Origin: Streptacidiphilus sp. PB12-B1b
Lineage (GTDB): Bacteria > Actinomycetota > Actinomycetes > Streptomycetales > Streptomycetaceae
Direction: 5' to 3'
Assembly (NCBI RefSeq): GCF_014084125.1
Contig: NZ_CP048405.1
Span: 1,984,001-2,048,000, forward strand
Length of the DNA: 64,000 bases
Part shown: in pieces, positions 36,039 through 46,560 of the stretch
Position numbering within the stretch: the first letter of the stretch is position 1
Layout: each line of letters starts with the position of its first letter
Program-made: the position numbers and the translations under genes
The notes under the pieces: model-generated
What the model saw: the letters and a program-made list of their open reading frames with translations, nothing else
Databases searched by the model: none
Told to the model about the DNA's origin: nothing

Positions 36039-36809
36039 ATGGTCGCCGAAGATCTCCCTGCCCGTGGTCCGCAGCCCGACGGCTCCGAAGTCGTCCGCGT
36101 GCTCAGCTACAACATCCGCTCCCTGCGCGACGACCGGACGGCGCTGGCGCGCGTGGTGCGCGCCTGCGCCCCGGACCTGGTGTGCGTGCAGGAGTCCCCG
36201 CGCTTCTGGTTCCCGCGCCCGCAGGCGGCCTGGCTGGCCCGCTCCACCGGGCTGTTCCTGCTCTCCGGCGGACGCAGCGCCTCCGGCCCGCTGCTGCTGG
36301 GGCGGCTGCGGGCGGCCCCGCTCTCGGTCCACGACATGCTGCTGCCGCGCACCCCGGGGCTGCACCAGCGCGGCTTCGCCACCACCGTGCTGCGGATCGG
36401 CCGGGCTGCGCCGTTCTCGCTGACCAGCTGCCACCTCTCGCTCAACGCCGACGAGCGCTTCGCCCAGTGCCGGATGCTGCTGGACCACCTGGAGCAGGTG
36501 CGCGCCCGCTCCGGCGCGGCCCACAGCATCGTCGGCGGCGACTTCAACGAGCACCCGGGCGACGCCGGTTGGGAGCTGCTGGACGAGCGGCTGCAGGACG
36601 GCTGGGCCACCGCGCCGTGGGGCTCCGAGTACACGTCCGTCCCCGAGCGCCCCTACCAGCGGCTGGACGCGGTCTTCGCCACCCCCGGCGTGACCGTGCT
36701 GGCCTGCGGGGTGCCGGACCGGCTGACCGGGGTGCGGGCCGCCGACCTGACCGCCGCCACCGACCACCTGCCGGTGCTGGCCACGCTGCGCATCCCGGCC
36801 GCGGGCTGA
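36039..36809 (+). CDS. Endonuclease/exonuclease/phosphatase-family hydrolase
   Basis: A 256-residue metal-dependent hydrolase of the DNase I-like fold. Family motifs: LSYNIRSLR at the first strand, CVQESP (metal Glu), GGDFNEHP (Asp/Asn) and AATDHLPVLA (Asp-His at the end). It could act on DNA, RNA abasic sites or phospholipid/inositol phosphate; the sequence does not decide. There is no signal peptide. ATG 36039 has no close ribosome site (GGGAG is 16 bases or more upstream), so the start is moderately uncertain. Confidence 0.88.
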   Translation: MVAEDLPARGPQPDGSEVVRVLSYNIRSLRDDRTALARVVRACAPDLVCVQESPRFWFPRPQAAWLARSTGLFLLSGGRSASGPLLLGRLRAAPLSVHDMLLPRTPGLHQRGFATTVLRIGRAAPFSLTSCHLSLNADERFAQCRMLLDHLEQVRARSGAAHSIVGGDFNEHPGDAGWELLDERLQDGWATAPWGSEYTSVPERPYQRLDAVFATPGVTVLACGVPDRLTGVRAADLTAATDHLPVLATLRIPAAG

Positions 36810-36856
36810 CCTGCGGCGGCCCGGCCTGCGGCGGACCGCTCGGAGGGTCGCCGGGG

Positions 36857-37567
36857 TCAGACCACCGCGCCGCGGTGCGGGTCCTGGTCGTCATCGTCGT
36901 CGTCGGACTTCATCCGGGCCACCAGCGCCGCCGTCCCGCCCAGGAACATGCAGCCGCCGAGCAGCCCGCCCAGGCCCGGCACCTGCCCGGCCAGGTACAG
37001 GCCGATCAGGATCAGCCCGCCGACCAGGGCGGCCAGCGCCAGCCGGGTCGGCACCTCGGTGGCGGGCAGCGGGGGCGGCGGCGGGGGCACGAAGTGGTCG
37101 TCGTCCGGGTCCTCGGCCGCGCTCCAGGCGCGCGGATCGACCGGCGGCAGGGCCTGGACCACCGGCAGCCGCATGATCGACGGCCGGGGGCGGGGCGCGG
37201 GCGCCAGGTCGGCGACGTCCTCGGCCTCCGGCCAGGTCCGGTCCCCGGCCTCGACCGGGTCGTCGTAGCCGGCGATCAGCTGCGCGAACAGCTCGTCGTC
37301 GGTGGCCGGGCGCGCCTCGCCCGGCTCCGGCGCGGCGTCCCCGCCGGTGCCGGTGCCCGTCCCCTCTCCCGAGGTGCCGGTGCCGTTCCCCGCGCCCGCC
37401 CGGTCGGCGCCGGAGGCGTCCGGGCCCCCGGCGTCCCGGCCGGACTCGTCCGCCCCGTCGGAGCCGTGCCCGGCCGGATCGGCCGGGTGCTCCGCGCGGT
37501 CCGGGTGCTCCGGCAGGTCGGGCCGGTCGGGCCCGGGCCGGTCGGGGAGGTCGGACACCGGGCTCAC
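36857..37567 (-). CDS. Membrane protein with disordered N-terminus, unknown function
   Basis: A 236-residue protein. The N-terminal half is Pro/Asp/Gly/Thr-rich and probably disordered, then an acidic conserved patch (DDELFAQLIAGYDDP) and SIMRLPVVQALPP, and a C-terminal hairpin of two membrane helices (about 182-222) ending in a cytosolic DDDDDDQD tail. GTG 37567 overlaps the hydrolase stop (GTGA); GTG 37558 fits the GGAGG spacing better. It is second in a two-gene unit with the hydrolase. I recognise no functional domain. Confidence 0.78.
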   Translation of the reverse strand: MSPVSDLPDRPGPDRPDLPEHPDRAEHPADPAGHGSDGADESGRDAGGPDASGADRAGAGNGTGTSGEGTGTGTGGDAAPEPGEARPATDDELFAQLIAGYDDPVEAGDRTWPEAEDVADLAPAPRPRPSIMRLPVVQALPPVDPRAWSAAEDPDDDHFVPPPPPPLPATEVPTRLALAALVGGLILIGLYLAGQVPGLGGLLGGCMFLGGTAALVARMKSDDDDDDQDPHRGAVV

Positions 37568-38322
37568 ACCTCCGCCGGGGTGGTCAGCCGCCGGACGAAG
37601 TCGAGACTGCCCTCGAAGATCGTCTCGGCGTCGTAGTCCAGCGTCGCCACGTGGTAGCTGCGCTCGAGCAGCCGCTCCTCGACATCGGTCGAGGAGATCC
37701 GGGAGAGCAGCAGCGCGCCGCTCGGCGGCGGCACGACGTGGTCCTGGGTGCTGCGGAACAGCAGCAGCGGCTGGGTGATCTGCGGCAGCTCGGACTGCAC
37801 GATCCGGGCCAGCTGCGCCATGGAGTGCGCCGCGTGCAGCGGGGTGCGGGTGTAGCCCTGCTCGCTCACCCCGGGGAGGGCCACGTCGTCGGAGACCCCC
37901 GGCAGGCTCGGGATCAGGTGCCGGACCAGCGGCAGCGCCCGGTGCGCCTGTCCGGGCATCCGCACCAGCGGGTTGACCAGCACCAGCCCGGAGACGGCCG
38001 CGCCGCGCTCGGCCGCCAGGTGCAGCGACAGCAGGCCGCCCATGGACAGGCCGAAGACGAAGACCTGGTCGCACTCCTTGGCGAGCACGTCGAACTCGCG
38101 CTCGACGGTCGCGTACCAGTCCGGCCAGCGGGTGACGTTCAGGTCGCGCCACTGGGTGCCGTGCCCGGGCAGCAGCGGCAGCGAGACGCTGAGCCCGTCC
38201 GCCGCGGCGGCCTCGGCCCAGGGCCGCATCGACTGGGGCGAGCCGGTGAACCCGTGGCAGACCAGCACGCCGACACGGCCGCCTTGGTGGCGGTACGGCT
38301 CGGCACCGGGCAAGAGCGGCAT
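37564..38322 (-). CDS. Alpha/beta hydrolase (carboxylesterase/lipase type)
   Basis: A 252-residue serine hydrolase. It has the oxyanion-hole CHGFTG, the nucleophile elbow GLSMGG, the acid in STQDHVVP and the catalytic His in SYHVATLD. This pattern matches Est30-like carboxylesterases and monoacylglycerol lipases. ATG 38322 was chosen because GGAAGGA lies seven bases upstream; a frame start at 38340 lies upstream of that site. It is divergent from the acyltransferase, consistent with a lipid-related locus. Confidence 0.92.
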   Translation of the reverse strand: MPLLPGAEPYRHQGGRVGVLVCHGFTGSPQSMRPWAEAAAADGLSVSLPLLPGHGTQWRDLNVTRWPDWYATVEREFDVLAKECDQVFVFGLSMGGLLSLHLAAERGAAVSGLVLVNPLVRMPGQAHRALPLVRHLIPSLPGVSDDVALPGVSEQGYTRTPLHAAHSMAQLARIVQSELPQITQPLLLFRSTQDHVVPPPSGALLLSRISSTDVEERLLERSYHVATLDYDAETIFEGSLDFVRRLTTPAEV

Positions 38323-38442
38323 CTGCGCTTCCTTCCGCATGGGGGGTCAGCGCATCGTCCCATGCCGTCGCGGCAGCCGTACAGCTCAGTCTGCGCAGAG
38401 GCACTAAGGTGCATGGATGGTTCGCTAATCTGGAGGCCAGGG

Positions 38443-39192
38443 TTGTTCTACCGACTGATGAAGATGATCGTCGCCCCACTGCTGAAGATCTTCTTCCGTC
38501 CGTGGGTCGAGGGGATGGACAACATCCCCGAGGAGGGTCCGGCCATCCTCGCCAGCAACCACCTCTCCTTCTCCGACTCGTTCTTCCTGCCCGCGCTGAT
38601 GCGTCGGCGGGTGACCTTCATCGCCAAGTCCGAGTACTTCACCGGAACGGGGATCAAGGGCAAGTTGACGGCCGCGTTCTTCCGGGGTGTCGGCCAGCTG
38701 CCGGTGGACCGCTCCGGGGTGCGCGGCGCGGGGGAGGCGGCGATCCGCAGCGGCATCGAGGTGATCGAGCGCGGCGAGCTGTTCGGCGTCTACCCGGAGG
38801 GCACCCGCTCGCCCGACGGCAAGCTCTACCGCGGCAAGGTCGGCGGCCTGGCCCGGATCGCGCTGGCGACCGGCGCGCCGGTGATCCCGGTGGCCATGAT
38901 CAACACCGACAAGCTGCAGCCGCCCGGCCAGGTCAAGCCGAACTTCGGCATCCGCCCGGGCATCCGCATCGGCGCGCCGATGGACTTCTCCCGCTACCAC
39001 GGCATGGAGAGCGACCGCTTCATCCTGCGCTCGGTCACCGACGAGGTGATGTACGAGATCATGCGGCTGTCCGGCCAGGAGTACGTGGACATCTACGCCA
39101 CGGCCGCCAAGCGCCGGCTCCAGGACGCCGGCAAGCAGGCGAAGAAGCAGGCCAAGAAGCAGGGCGACGCGCAGGGCGACGACGACCAGTAG
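38443..39192 (+). CDS. 1-acyl-sn-glycerol-3-phosphate acyltransferase (PlsC family)
   Basis: A 249-residue membrane-associated acyltransferase of phospholipid synthesis, making phosphatidic acid from lysophosphatidic acid. The catalytic NHLSFSD (HX4D) and the phosphate-binding EGTRSPDG are present, with an amphipathic N-terminal helix. The C-terminal tail is Lys/Gln rich. TTG 38443 was chosen because GGAGG lies six bases upstream and the protein then begins at the conserved FYRLMK; ATG 38413 is an in-frame alternative without a ribosome site. The homologue in Mycobacterium is Rv2182c, in the same neighbourhood. Confidence 0.92.
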   Translation: MFYRLMKMIVAPLLKIFFRPWVEGMDNIPEEGPAILASNHLSFSDSFFLPALMRRRVTFIAKSEYFTGTGIKGKLTAAFFRGVGQLPVDRSGVRGAGEAAIRSGIEVIERGELFGVYPEGTRSPDGKLYRGKVGGLARIALATGAPVIPVAMINTDKLQPPGQVKPNFGIRPGIRIGAPMDFSRYHGMESDRFILRSVTDEVMYEIMRLSGQEYVDIYATAAKRRLQDAGKQAKKQAKKQGDAQGDDDQ

Positions 39193-39235
39193 CGACCAGG
39201 GGCAGGGCACGGCCGGGCAGGACGGGGGGCTTGCG

Positions 39236-40549
39236 GTGGGGACGGGCATACAGGCCGGGGGCAGGACCGGCGGCGGCTTCTCGGTGGAGCAGCCGCTGTG
39301 GCGCGCGGTGTCGGCGTTCCGGCTGCTGACCCTGGTGTACGCGGTCGGCACCTTTCCCCGGGCCGCCGGGCACTACCACGACCGGCCCGGCGCCTGGGCC
39401 TACCTGGCCGTGCTGGCGCTGTGGACGCTCGCCACCGTGCGGCCCTTCTCGTCCAAGCAGCGCTGCGGCTGGCCGTGGCTCTACGCCGACCTGGCGATCG
39501 TGGTGGCCGGCATCCTGCTCACCCGGGCCTTCGACGCGCACGCCGGGGTCGCCGCGGGCGATCCCACGCTGCCGACCATCCGCGCCGCCGGGGCCGTCCT
39601 CGGCTTCGCGGTGATGGGCGGCTGGCTGCCCGCCGCCGTCTCCGGCCTGGTGGTCGGGGTGGCCGACATCGTCGAGGCGGGCGGGGTGACCGCCAGCGAC
39701 CTGCACAACATCGTCATCCTGATGCTGGCCGGCGTCGCCATCGGCTACGTCATCGAGGTGGCCCGGGCCAGCGAGCGGACCCTGGCCAGGGCGCTGGAGA
39801 TCCAGGCGGCGACCCGGGAGCGGGAGCGGCTGGCCCGGGACATCCACGACGGGGTGCTGCAGGTGCTGGCCATGGTCCAGCGGCGCGGCGCGGAGGTCGG
39901 CGGCGAGGCCGCCGAGCTGGGGCGGATGGCGGGGGAGCAGGAGATCGCGCTGCGCGCCCTGGTCGCCGAGGGCCTGGCGCCCAACCCCTCGTACGTGGCG
40001 CCGGTGCTGCCGCGCGGTGGGCTCGGTGCGGTCGGCGGGCTCGGTGCGGTCGGCGGGCGGACCGCCGACGCCGACGCCCCGGACGCCGACGCCGAGCAGG
40101 ACCTGCGCTCCTACCTCGCCCCGCTGGCGGACGCCCGGGTGACCGTCTCCGCGCCCGGCACCCCGGTGCTGCTGCCCGGCCACGCCGTCCGCGAGCTGAG
40201 CGCCGCCGTCGGGGCCGCGCTGGACAACGTCCGCAGGCACGCGGGCGAGGCCCGGGCCTGGATCCTGGTCGAGGACGAGCCGGGCGAGGTGGTGGTGAGC
40301 ATCCGCGACGACGGCCCCGGCTTCGACGCCGCCGCCCGGCTGCACGAGGCCGCCCGGGAGGGGCGGTTGGGGGTGTCCCAGTCGATCCAGGGGCGGCTGC
40401 GCGACCTCGGCGGCAGCGCGGACCTCTTCTCCACGCTCGGCCAGGGCACCGAGGTGGAGCTCCGGGTGCCGCGCGGCGCCCGCACCGGGCACCCGCCAAC
40501 TGGTGCCCGCAGCAACGACGTTGACAGCAAGGAGGGCAGCGGCCGATGA
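39236..40549 (+). CDS. macS: Sensor histidine kinase of the MacS type
   Basis: A 437-residue membrane sensor kinase with five or six N-terminal helices (to about residue 180), a HisKA_3 dimerisation helix with the phospho-acceptor His in ARDIHDGVLQ, and a HATPase domain (N-box AAVGAALDNVRRHA, G1 RDDGPGFD). A short insert (about 265-285) contains an Ala/Asp tail and a duplicated GLGAVG. It phosphorylates the overlapping MacR-like regulator. Its position between a PlsC gene and pfkA, and the gene pair itself, match MacRS (SCO2121/SCO2120) of S. coelicolor, which affects morphology and actinorhodin. GTG 39236 is the start. Confidence 0.85.
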   Translation: MGTGIQAGGRTGGGFSVEQPLWRAVSAFRLLTLVYAVGTFPRAAGHYHDRPGAWAYLAVLALWTLATVRPFSSKQRCGWPWLYADLAIVVAGILLTRAFDAHAGVAAGDPTLPTIRAAGAVLGFAVMGGWLPAAVSGLVVGVADIVEAGGVTASDLHNIVILMLAGVAIGYVIEVARASERTLARALEIQAATRERERLARDIHDGVLQVLAMVQRRGAEVGGEAAELGRMAGEQEIALRALVAEGLAPNPSYVAPVLPRGGLGAVGGLGAVGGRTADADAPDADAEQDLRSYLAPLADARVTVSAPGTPVLLPGHAVRELSAAVGAALDNVRRHAGEARAWILVEDEPGEVVVSIRDDGPGFDAAARLHEAAREGRLGVSQSIQGRLRDLGGSADLFSTLGQGTEVELRVPRGARTGHPPTGARSNDVDSKEGSGR

Positions 40550-41223
40550 GCGCCGACGAGCAGGCCATCAGGGTCATGGTGGTGGACGACCACCCCATGT
40601 GGCGCGAGGCCGTCGCCCGCGACCTCGCCGACGCGGGCTGCGAGGTGGTGGCGACCGCGGGCGACGGCCGCGAGGCGGTGCGCCGGGCCCCGGCGGCGGC
40701 CGCGCACGTCGTCGTGCTCGACCTCAACCTGCCGGACCTGCCCGGGGTCGAGGTCTGCCGCCAGCTGATGGCCCGTCAACCATCCCCTAAGGTGCTGGTG
40801 TTGTCGGCCAGCGGGGAGCACGCCGACGTGCTGGAGGCGGTGAAGTCCGGGGCCACCGGCTACCTGGTCAAGTCCGCCAGCCGCGAGGAACTCCTGGACG
40901 CGGTACGCCGGACCGCCGAGGGCGACCCGGTGTTCACCCCCGGGCTGGCCGGGCTGGTGCTCGGCGAGTACCGGCGGCTGGCGGCCGAACCCGCCCCGGC
41001 CGGGGTCCGCACCCCGGCCGCGCCCCAACTCACCGACCGCGAGACCGAAGTGCTGCGGCTGGTCGCCAAGGGCCTCTCCTACAAGCAGATCGCCGAGCGG
41101 CTGGTGCTGTCGCACCGCACCGTGCAGAACCACGTCCAGAACACCCTCGGCAAGCTGCAGTTGCACAACCGGGTCGAGCTGGTCCGCTACGCCATCGAAC
41201 GCGGCCTGGACGACGAGGGCTGA
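40546..41223 (+). CDS. macR: NarL/FixJ response regulator of the MacR type
   Basis: A 225-residue two-domain regulator. Receiver domain (8-125): acidic pair in VDDHP, phospho-acceptor Asp in LDLNLPD, Ser in LVLSASG and Lys in YLVKSAS. The LuxR-type HTH (155-218): LTDRETEVLRLVAKGLSYKQIAERL and RTVQNHV recognition helix. All key residues are intact. ATG 40546 overlaps the macS stop (ATGA). MacR in S. coelicolor controls membrane and secreted proteins; targets here would be inference. Confidence 0.9.
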   Translation: MSADEQAIRVMVVDDHPMWREAVARDLADAGCEVVATAGDGREAVRRAPAAAAHVVVLDLNLPDLPGVEVCRQLMARQPSPKVLVLSASGEHADVLEAVKSGATGYLVKSASREELLDAVRRTAEGDPVFTPGLAGLVLGEYRRLAAEPAPAGVRTPAAPQLTDRETEVLRLVAKGLSYKQIAERLVLSHRTVQNHVQNTLGKLQLHNRVELVRYAIERGLDDEG

Positions 41224-41298
41224 CACGCCGGGGTGCACCGGACGCACCCGCCGCTACCGTGAAGTGACGGTTCGTCACACTCATGGGAGGGGACGGAG

Positions 41299-42324
41299 AT
41301 GCGGATCGGAGTGCTCACCGGCGGAGGGGACTGCCCGGGGCTGAACGCGGTCATCCGGGGGATCGTGCGCAAGGGCGTCGAGGTCTACGGCTACGAGTTC
41401 ACCGGCTTCCGGGACGGCTGGCGCGGCCCGCTCGACGGCGCCACCACCCCCCTCGGCGTGGCCGAGGTGCGGGGCATCCTGCCGCGCGGCGGAACCGTCC
41501 TCGGCTCCTCGCGCACCAATCCGCTCACCGTCGCCGACGGCATCCGCAAGGTCAAGGAGAACCTGGCGGCGCACCGGGTGGACGCGCTGATAGCGATCGG
41601 CGGGGAGGACACCCTCGGCGTCGCCGCCGCCCTCAGCGGCCAGGGCGTGAACGTCGTCGGCGTCCCCAAGACCATCGACAACGACCTCAACGCCACCGAC
41701 TACACCTTCGGCTTCGACACCGCCGTCAACATCGCCACCGAGGCCGTCGACCGGCTGCACACCACTGCCGAGTCGCACCGGCGGGTGCTGGTGATCGAGG
41801 TCATGGGCCGCCACGCCGGATGGATCGCGCTGCACTCGGGCGTGGCCGGCGGGGCCAACGTCATCCTCATCCCCGAGCACCGCTTCGACATGGAGCAGGT
41901 CTGCGCCTGGGTCGAGCAGCGGTTCAGGATCAACTACGCCCCGATCGTGGTGGTCGCCGAGGGCGCCATGCCCGTCGAGGGCCAGATGGTGCTCAAGGAC
42001 GACACCCGGGACGCCTTCGGGCACGTCCGGCTGTCCGGCATCGGCGAGTGGCTGGCCCACGAGATCGAGGCCCGCACCGGCAAGGAGGCCCGCACCACCG
42101 TCCTCGGCCACATCCAGCGCGGCGGCACCCCGAGCGCCTTCGACCGCTGGCTCGCCACCCGCTTCGGACTGCACGCGGTGGACGCCGTCCACGACGGCGC
42201 CTACGGGACGATGGTGGCCCTGCGCGGCACCGACATCGTCCGGGTGCCGCTGGCCGAGGCCACCGCCCGGATCAAGACCGTGGACCCGGCGCTGTACGCC
42301 GAGTTCGACGTCTTCTTCGGCTGA
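41299..42324 (+). CDS. pfkA: 6-phosphofructokinase with PPi-type signature
   Basis: A 341-residue PFK of the mixed-substrate group III. Motifs: GGGDCPGLN (residues 8-16), GGEDT (101-105), PKTIDND (123-129) with the catalytic Asp, and MGRHAGW. Residues at positions 104 and 124 (E. coli numbering) decide the phosphoryl donor: Asp104 with Lys124 is the pyrophosphate type, Gly104 the ATP type. Here Asp104 and Lys124 are both seen, which predicts PPi dependence. The position next to macRS is that of SCO2119, which has been described as an ATP enzyme. There is no other glycolytic gene nearby. Confidence 0.93.
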   Translation: MRIGVLTGGGDCPGLNAVIRGIVRKGVEVYGYEFTGFRDGWRGPLDGATTPLGVAEVRGILPRGGTVLGSSRTNPLTVADGIRKVKENLAAHRVDALIAIGGEDTLGVAAALSGQGVNVVGVPKTIDNDLNATDYTFGFDTAVNIATEAVDRLHTTAESHRRVLVIEVMGRHAGWIALHSGVAGGANVILIPEHRFDMEQVCAWVEQRFRINYAPIVVVAEGAMPVEGQMVLKDDTRDAFGHVRLSGIGEWLAHEIEARTGKEARTTVLGHIQRGGTPSAFDRWLATRFGLHAVDAVHDGAYGTMVALRGTDIVRVPLAEATARIKTVDPALYAEFDVFFG

Positions 42325-42477
42325 CCGAGCCGCACCCCGCCCGCCGACCGAGCCGCACCCCGCCCCCGGGGCCGCCCGGCGGCGCGCATACGATGGATCG
42401 GCCCGGGCCGCCGGTTCTGGGCCTGTCCACAGAAACCGCTGGCAGAGTGTCGTCCCAGCAGCAGTTCGGGAGGACCT

Positions 42478-43851
42478 ATGACCAGCACCGTGGCGACGCG
42501 CACCGCCGCCGACCCCGGGCCGTCCCTGCGCCACGCCGACACCGCCGCCCGGGCGCTGCTCGGCGTCATCGGCGCGGGCGCGGCCGCCGTGCTCTGGCTG
42601 TGGTGGAGCGACACCGGCGCGATCATCGGCGCCGGGCAGTGGATCACCAACGGCGCCCGGCTGTGCGGCCTGCTGGCCGGGTACACCGCGCCGGTGCTGG
42701 TGCTGCTGATGGCGCGGATCCCGGCGGCCGACCGCACCCTGGGCACCGACCGGCTGGCCCGCTGGCACGCCATGGGCGGCCGGTACATGGTCGGCCTGGT
42801 GATCGCCCATGTGACGCTGATCATCTGGGGCTACTCGCTCACCGACGACAGCGGCGTCGTGCACCAGACCGCGCAGATCGTCTTCCACTACCCGGACATG
42901 CTCAAGGCGGTCTGCGGCACGCTGCTGCTGTTCGCCGTCGCCGCGGTCTCCGCCCGCGCCGCCCGCCGCAGGCTGCGCTACGAGACCTGGTACCACCTGC
43001 ACCTGGCCACCTACCTGGCGATCGTCCTGGTCTTCTTCCACCAGCTCAGCAACGGCGACGAGTTCCTCCGCGACCCGGCCGCCCGCGCCGCCTGGTACTG
43101 CCTCTACCTGGGCGCGGCGGCGGCCATCGGCTGGTTCCGCTTCGTGCTCCCGGCCCGGGACGCGCTGCGCCACCGGCTGCGGGTGGCCGAGGTCCGCACC
43201 GAGGCGCCGGGCGTGGTCTCGGTGCTGGTCACCGGCCGCCGCCTGGACGAGCTGGCCGCCCGCACCCGGCCCGGGCAGTTCTTCCGCTGGCGCTTCCTCG
43301 CCCCCGGCCTGGCCTGGTCCGCCAACCCGTACTCGCTGTCGGCCCCGCCCGGCGGCGGCCCGCTGCGGATCACCGTCCGCGAGCGCGGCGGCCACAGCGC
43401 CGCGCTGCGGACGCTGCGGCCCGGCACCCGGGTCGTCGCCGAGGGGCCGTACGGCGCGTTCACCGCCGACCGGCGCAGCGCCCCCAAGGTGCTGCTGCTG
43501 GCCGCCGGGGTCGGCATCACCCCGCTGCGCACGCTGTTCGAGACCGTCCCGGCCGCGCCCGGCGGGCTCACCCTGCTCTACCGGGCGGGCAGCGAGCAGG
43601 ACGTGCTGTTCCGGGACGAGCTCGAGGCCGTGGCGGCGGCCCGTGGCGCCCGGCTGCACTACCTGGTCGGGGCGCGGGCCGAGATCGGCGAGCCGCTGCA
43701 GACCAGGACCCTGCTCGGGCTGCTGCCCGACCTGCGCGACCACGACGTCTACCTGTGCGGCCCGGCCGGGATGGTCGCCACCGCCCGCGAGGCCCTGGAC
43801 ACGGCCGGGGTGCCGCCGCGCCGCATCCACCACGAGTCCTTCGAGTTCTGA
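42478..43851 (+). CDS. Ferric-reductase-like transmembrane flavo-oxidoreductase
   Basis: A 457-residue membrane oxidoreductase. The N-terminal half has six predicted helices of the ferric reductase/YedZ/NOX domain with paired heme-binding His (RWHAMGGRYMVGLVIAHVT and WYHLHLATYLAIVLVFFHQ). The C-terminal half is a cytosolic FAD/NAD(P)H module: FAD loop NPYSLSAPP, NAD site LLLAAGVGITPLRTL, and YLCGPAGMV. Electrons should go from NAD(P)H inside to a membrane or outer acceptor. ATG 42478 has GGGAGG upstream. The downstream FMN-binding gene is 28 bases away and is the likely acceptor. Confidence 0.92.
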   Translation: MTSTVATRTAADPGPSLRHADTAARALLGVIGAGAAAVLWLWWSDTGAIIGAGQWITNGARLCGLLAGYTAPVLVLLMARIPAADRTLGTDRLARWHAMGGRYMVGLVIAHVTLIIWGYSLTDDSGVVHQTAQIVFHYPDMLKAVCGTLLLFAVAAVSARAARRRLRYETWYHLHLATYLAIVLVFFHQLSNGDEFLRDPAARAAWYCLYLGAAAAIGWFRFVLPARDALRHRLRVAEVRTEAPGVVSVLVTGRRLDELAARTRPGQFFRWRFLAPGLAWSANPYSLSAPPGGGPLRITVRERGGHSAALRTLRPGTRVVAEGPYGAFTADRRSAPKVLLLAAGVGITPLRTLFETVPAAPGGLTLLYRAGSEQDVLFRDELEAVAAARGARLHYLVGARAEIGEPLQTRTLLGLLPDLRDHDVYLCGPAGMVATAREALDTAGVPPRRIHHESFEF

Positions 43852-43879
43852 TCCCCATACCCCGGAGAGGCAGGCAGAC

Positions 43880-46028
<2,149 letters not shown>

Positions 46029-46069
46029 GCCCGGCCGTCCGGCGCGCCCCGCGGGGCCCGGATGTGACG

Positions 46070-46112
46070 AAGGTCCCTCCGGTTCCGGTCGAACGGAACC
46101 AGGGGGACCTTT
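46070..46112 (+). terminator. Terminator after DAHP synthase
   Basis: An 18-bp inverted repeat (46070-46087 and about 46095-46112) matching at 16 positions, with both mismatches as wobble pairs, and a short TCGAA-type loop. It isolates the shikimate gene from the iron-regulated genes. Confidence 0.85.
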
Positions 46113-46132
46113 GAGCATCCTGGAGCATTGGG

Positions 46133-46151
46133 TAAGGTTAGCCTTAGCTGA
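46133..46151 (+). promoter_or_regulatory. Iron box (DmdR/IdeR site) before bfd
   Basis: TAAGGTTAGCCTTAGCTGA matches the 19-bp DtxR/DmdR box TTAGGTTAGSCTAACCTAA at 15 positions. It lies 27 bases before the bfd start, where a DtxR-family regulator bound with Fe2+ would block transcription. Confidence 0.75.
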
Positions 46152-46178
46152 TTCTCGCCCTCGACAGGAGCTGCCCGT

Positions 46179-46451
46179 ATGTACGTGTGCCTGTGCCATG
46201 CGGTCACTGAGCAGCGCGTCCGCGAGGAGATAGCCGCGGGTGCCACCACCCCGCGCCAGGTCGCCGGCGGCTGCAAGGCCGGGACGGACTGCGGCTCCTG
46301 CGTGCGGCGGATCCAGGCCATGCTCGGCCATGAGGGCGCCCGGCCGTGCCCCACCCCCCGGCTCGCCGCCCGCCTGGGGCTGGCCGTCGCCGCTTCCGCC
46401 ACCGGTCCTGCTGTCGATCCCGCCGCCGAGACGGCAGCGGAAGCCGCCTGA
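46179..46451 (+). CDS. bfd: Bacterioferritin-associated ferredoxin
   Basis: A 90-residue [2Fe-2S] protein that reduces ferric iron in bacterioferritin to release it. The BFD domain has VCLCHAVTE and, after a helix, GCKAGTDCGSC, giving the four cluster Cys. The C-terminal 35 residues are an Ala/Pro-rich tail. ATG 46179 has AGGAG eight bases upstream. It lies behind an iron box and 109 bases before bfr; it is made when iron is short. Confidence 0.93.
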   Translation: MYVCLCHAVTEQRVREEIAAGATTPRQVAGGCKAGTDCGSCVRRIQAMLGHEGARPCPTPRLAARLGLAVAASATGPAVDPAAETAAEAA

Positions 46452-46475
46452 TCCACCCCTCCGGGTAGCTCTGGG

Positions 46476-46491
46476 TAAGCGTGGGCTTACT
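46476..46491 (+). promoter_or_regulatory. Inverted repeat in bfr leader
   Basis: GTAAGC-GTGG-GCTTAC, a perfect 6-bp dyad, 70 bases before the bfr start. It does not match the iron box well. It may be the operator of a separate bfr promoter. Confidence 0.35.
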
Positions 46492-46560
46492 GGACGTAGT
46501 TCCTCCGCGGTGCGAGGATGCGGCCCACCATCGGCTACCCCGGAAAGGAGTCACGCTGCC

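Noticed and set aside
40019..40070. Tandem repeat inside macS (duplicated GLGAVG unit)
   Set aside because: Only two copies of an 18-bp unit in a variable linker between the kinase helix and the ATPase domain; simple slippage, no functional signal.
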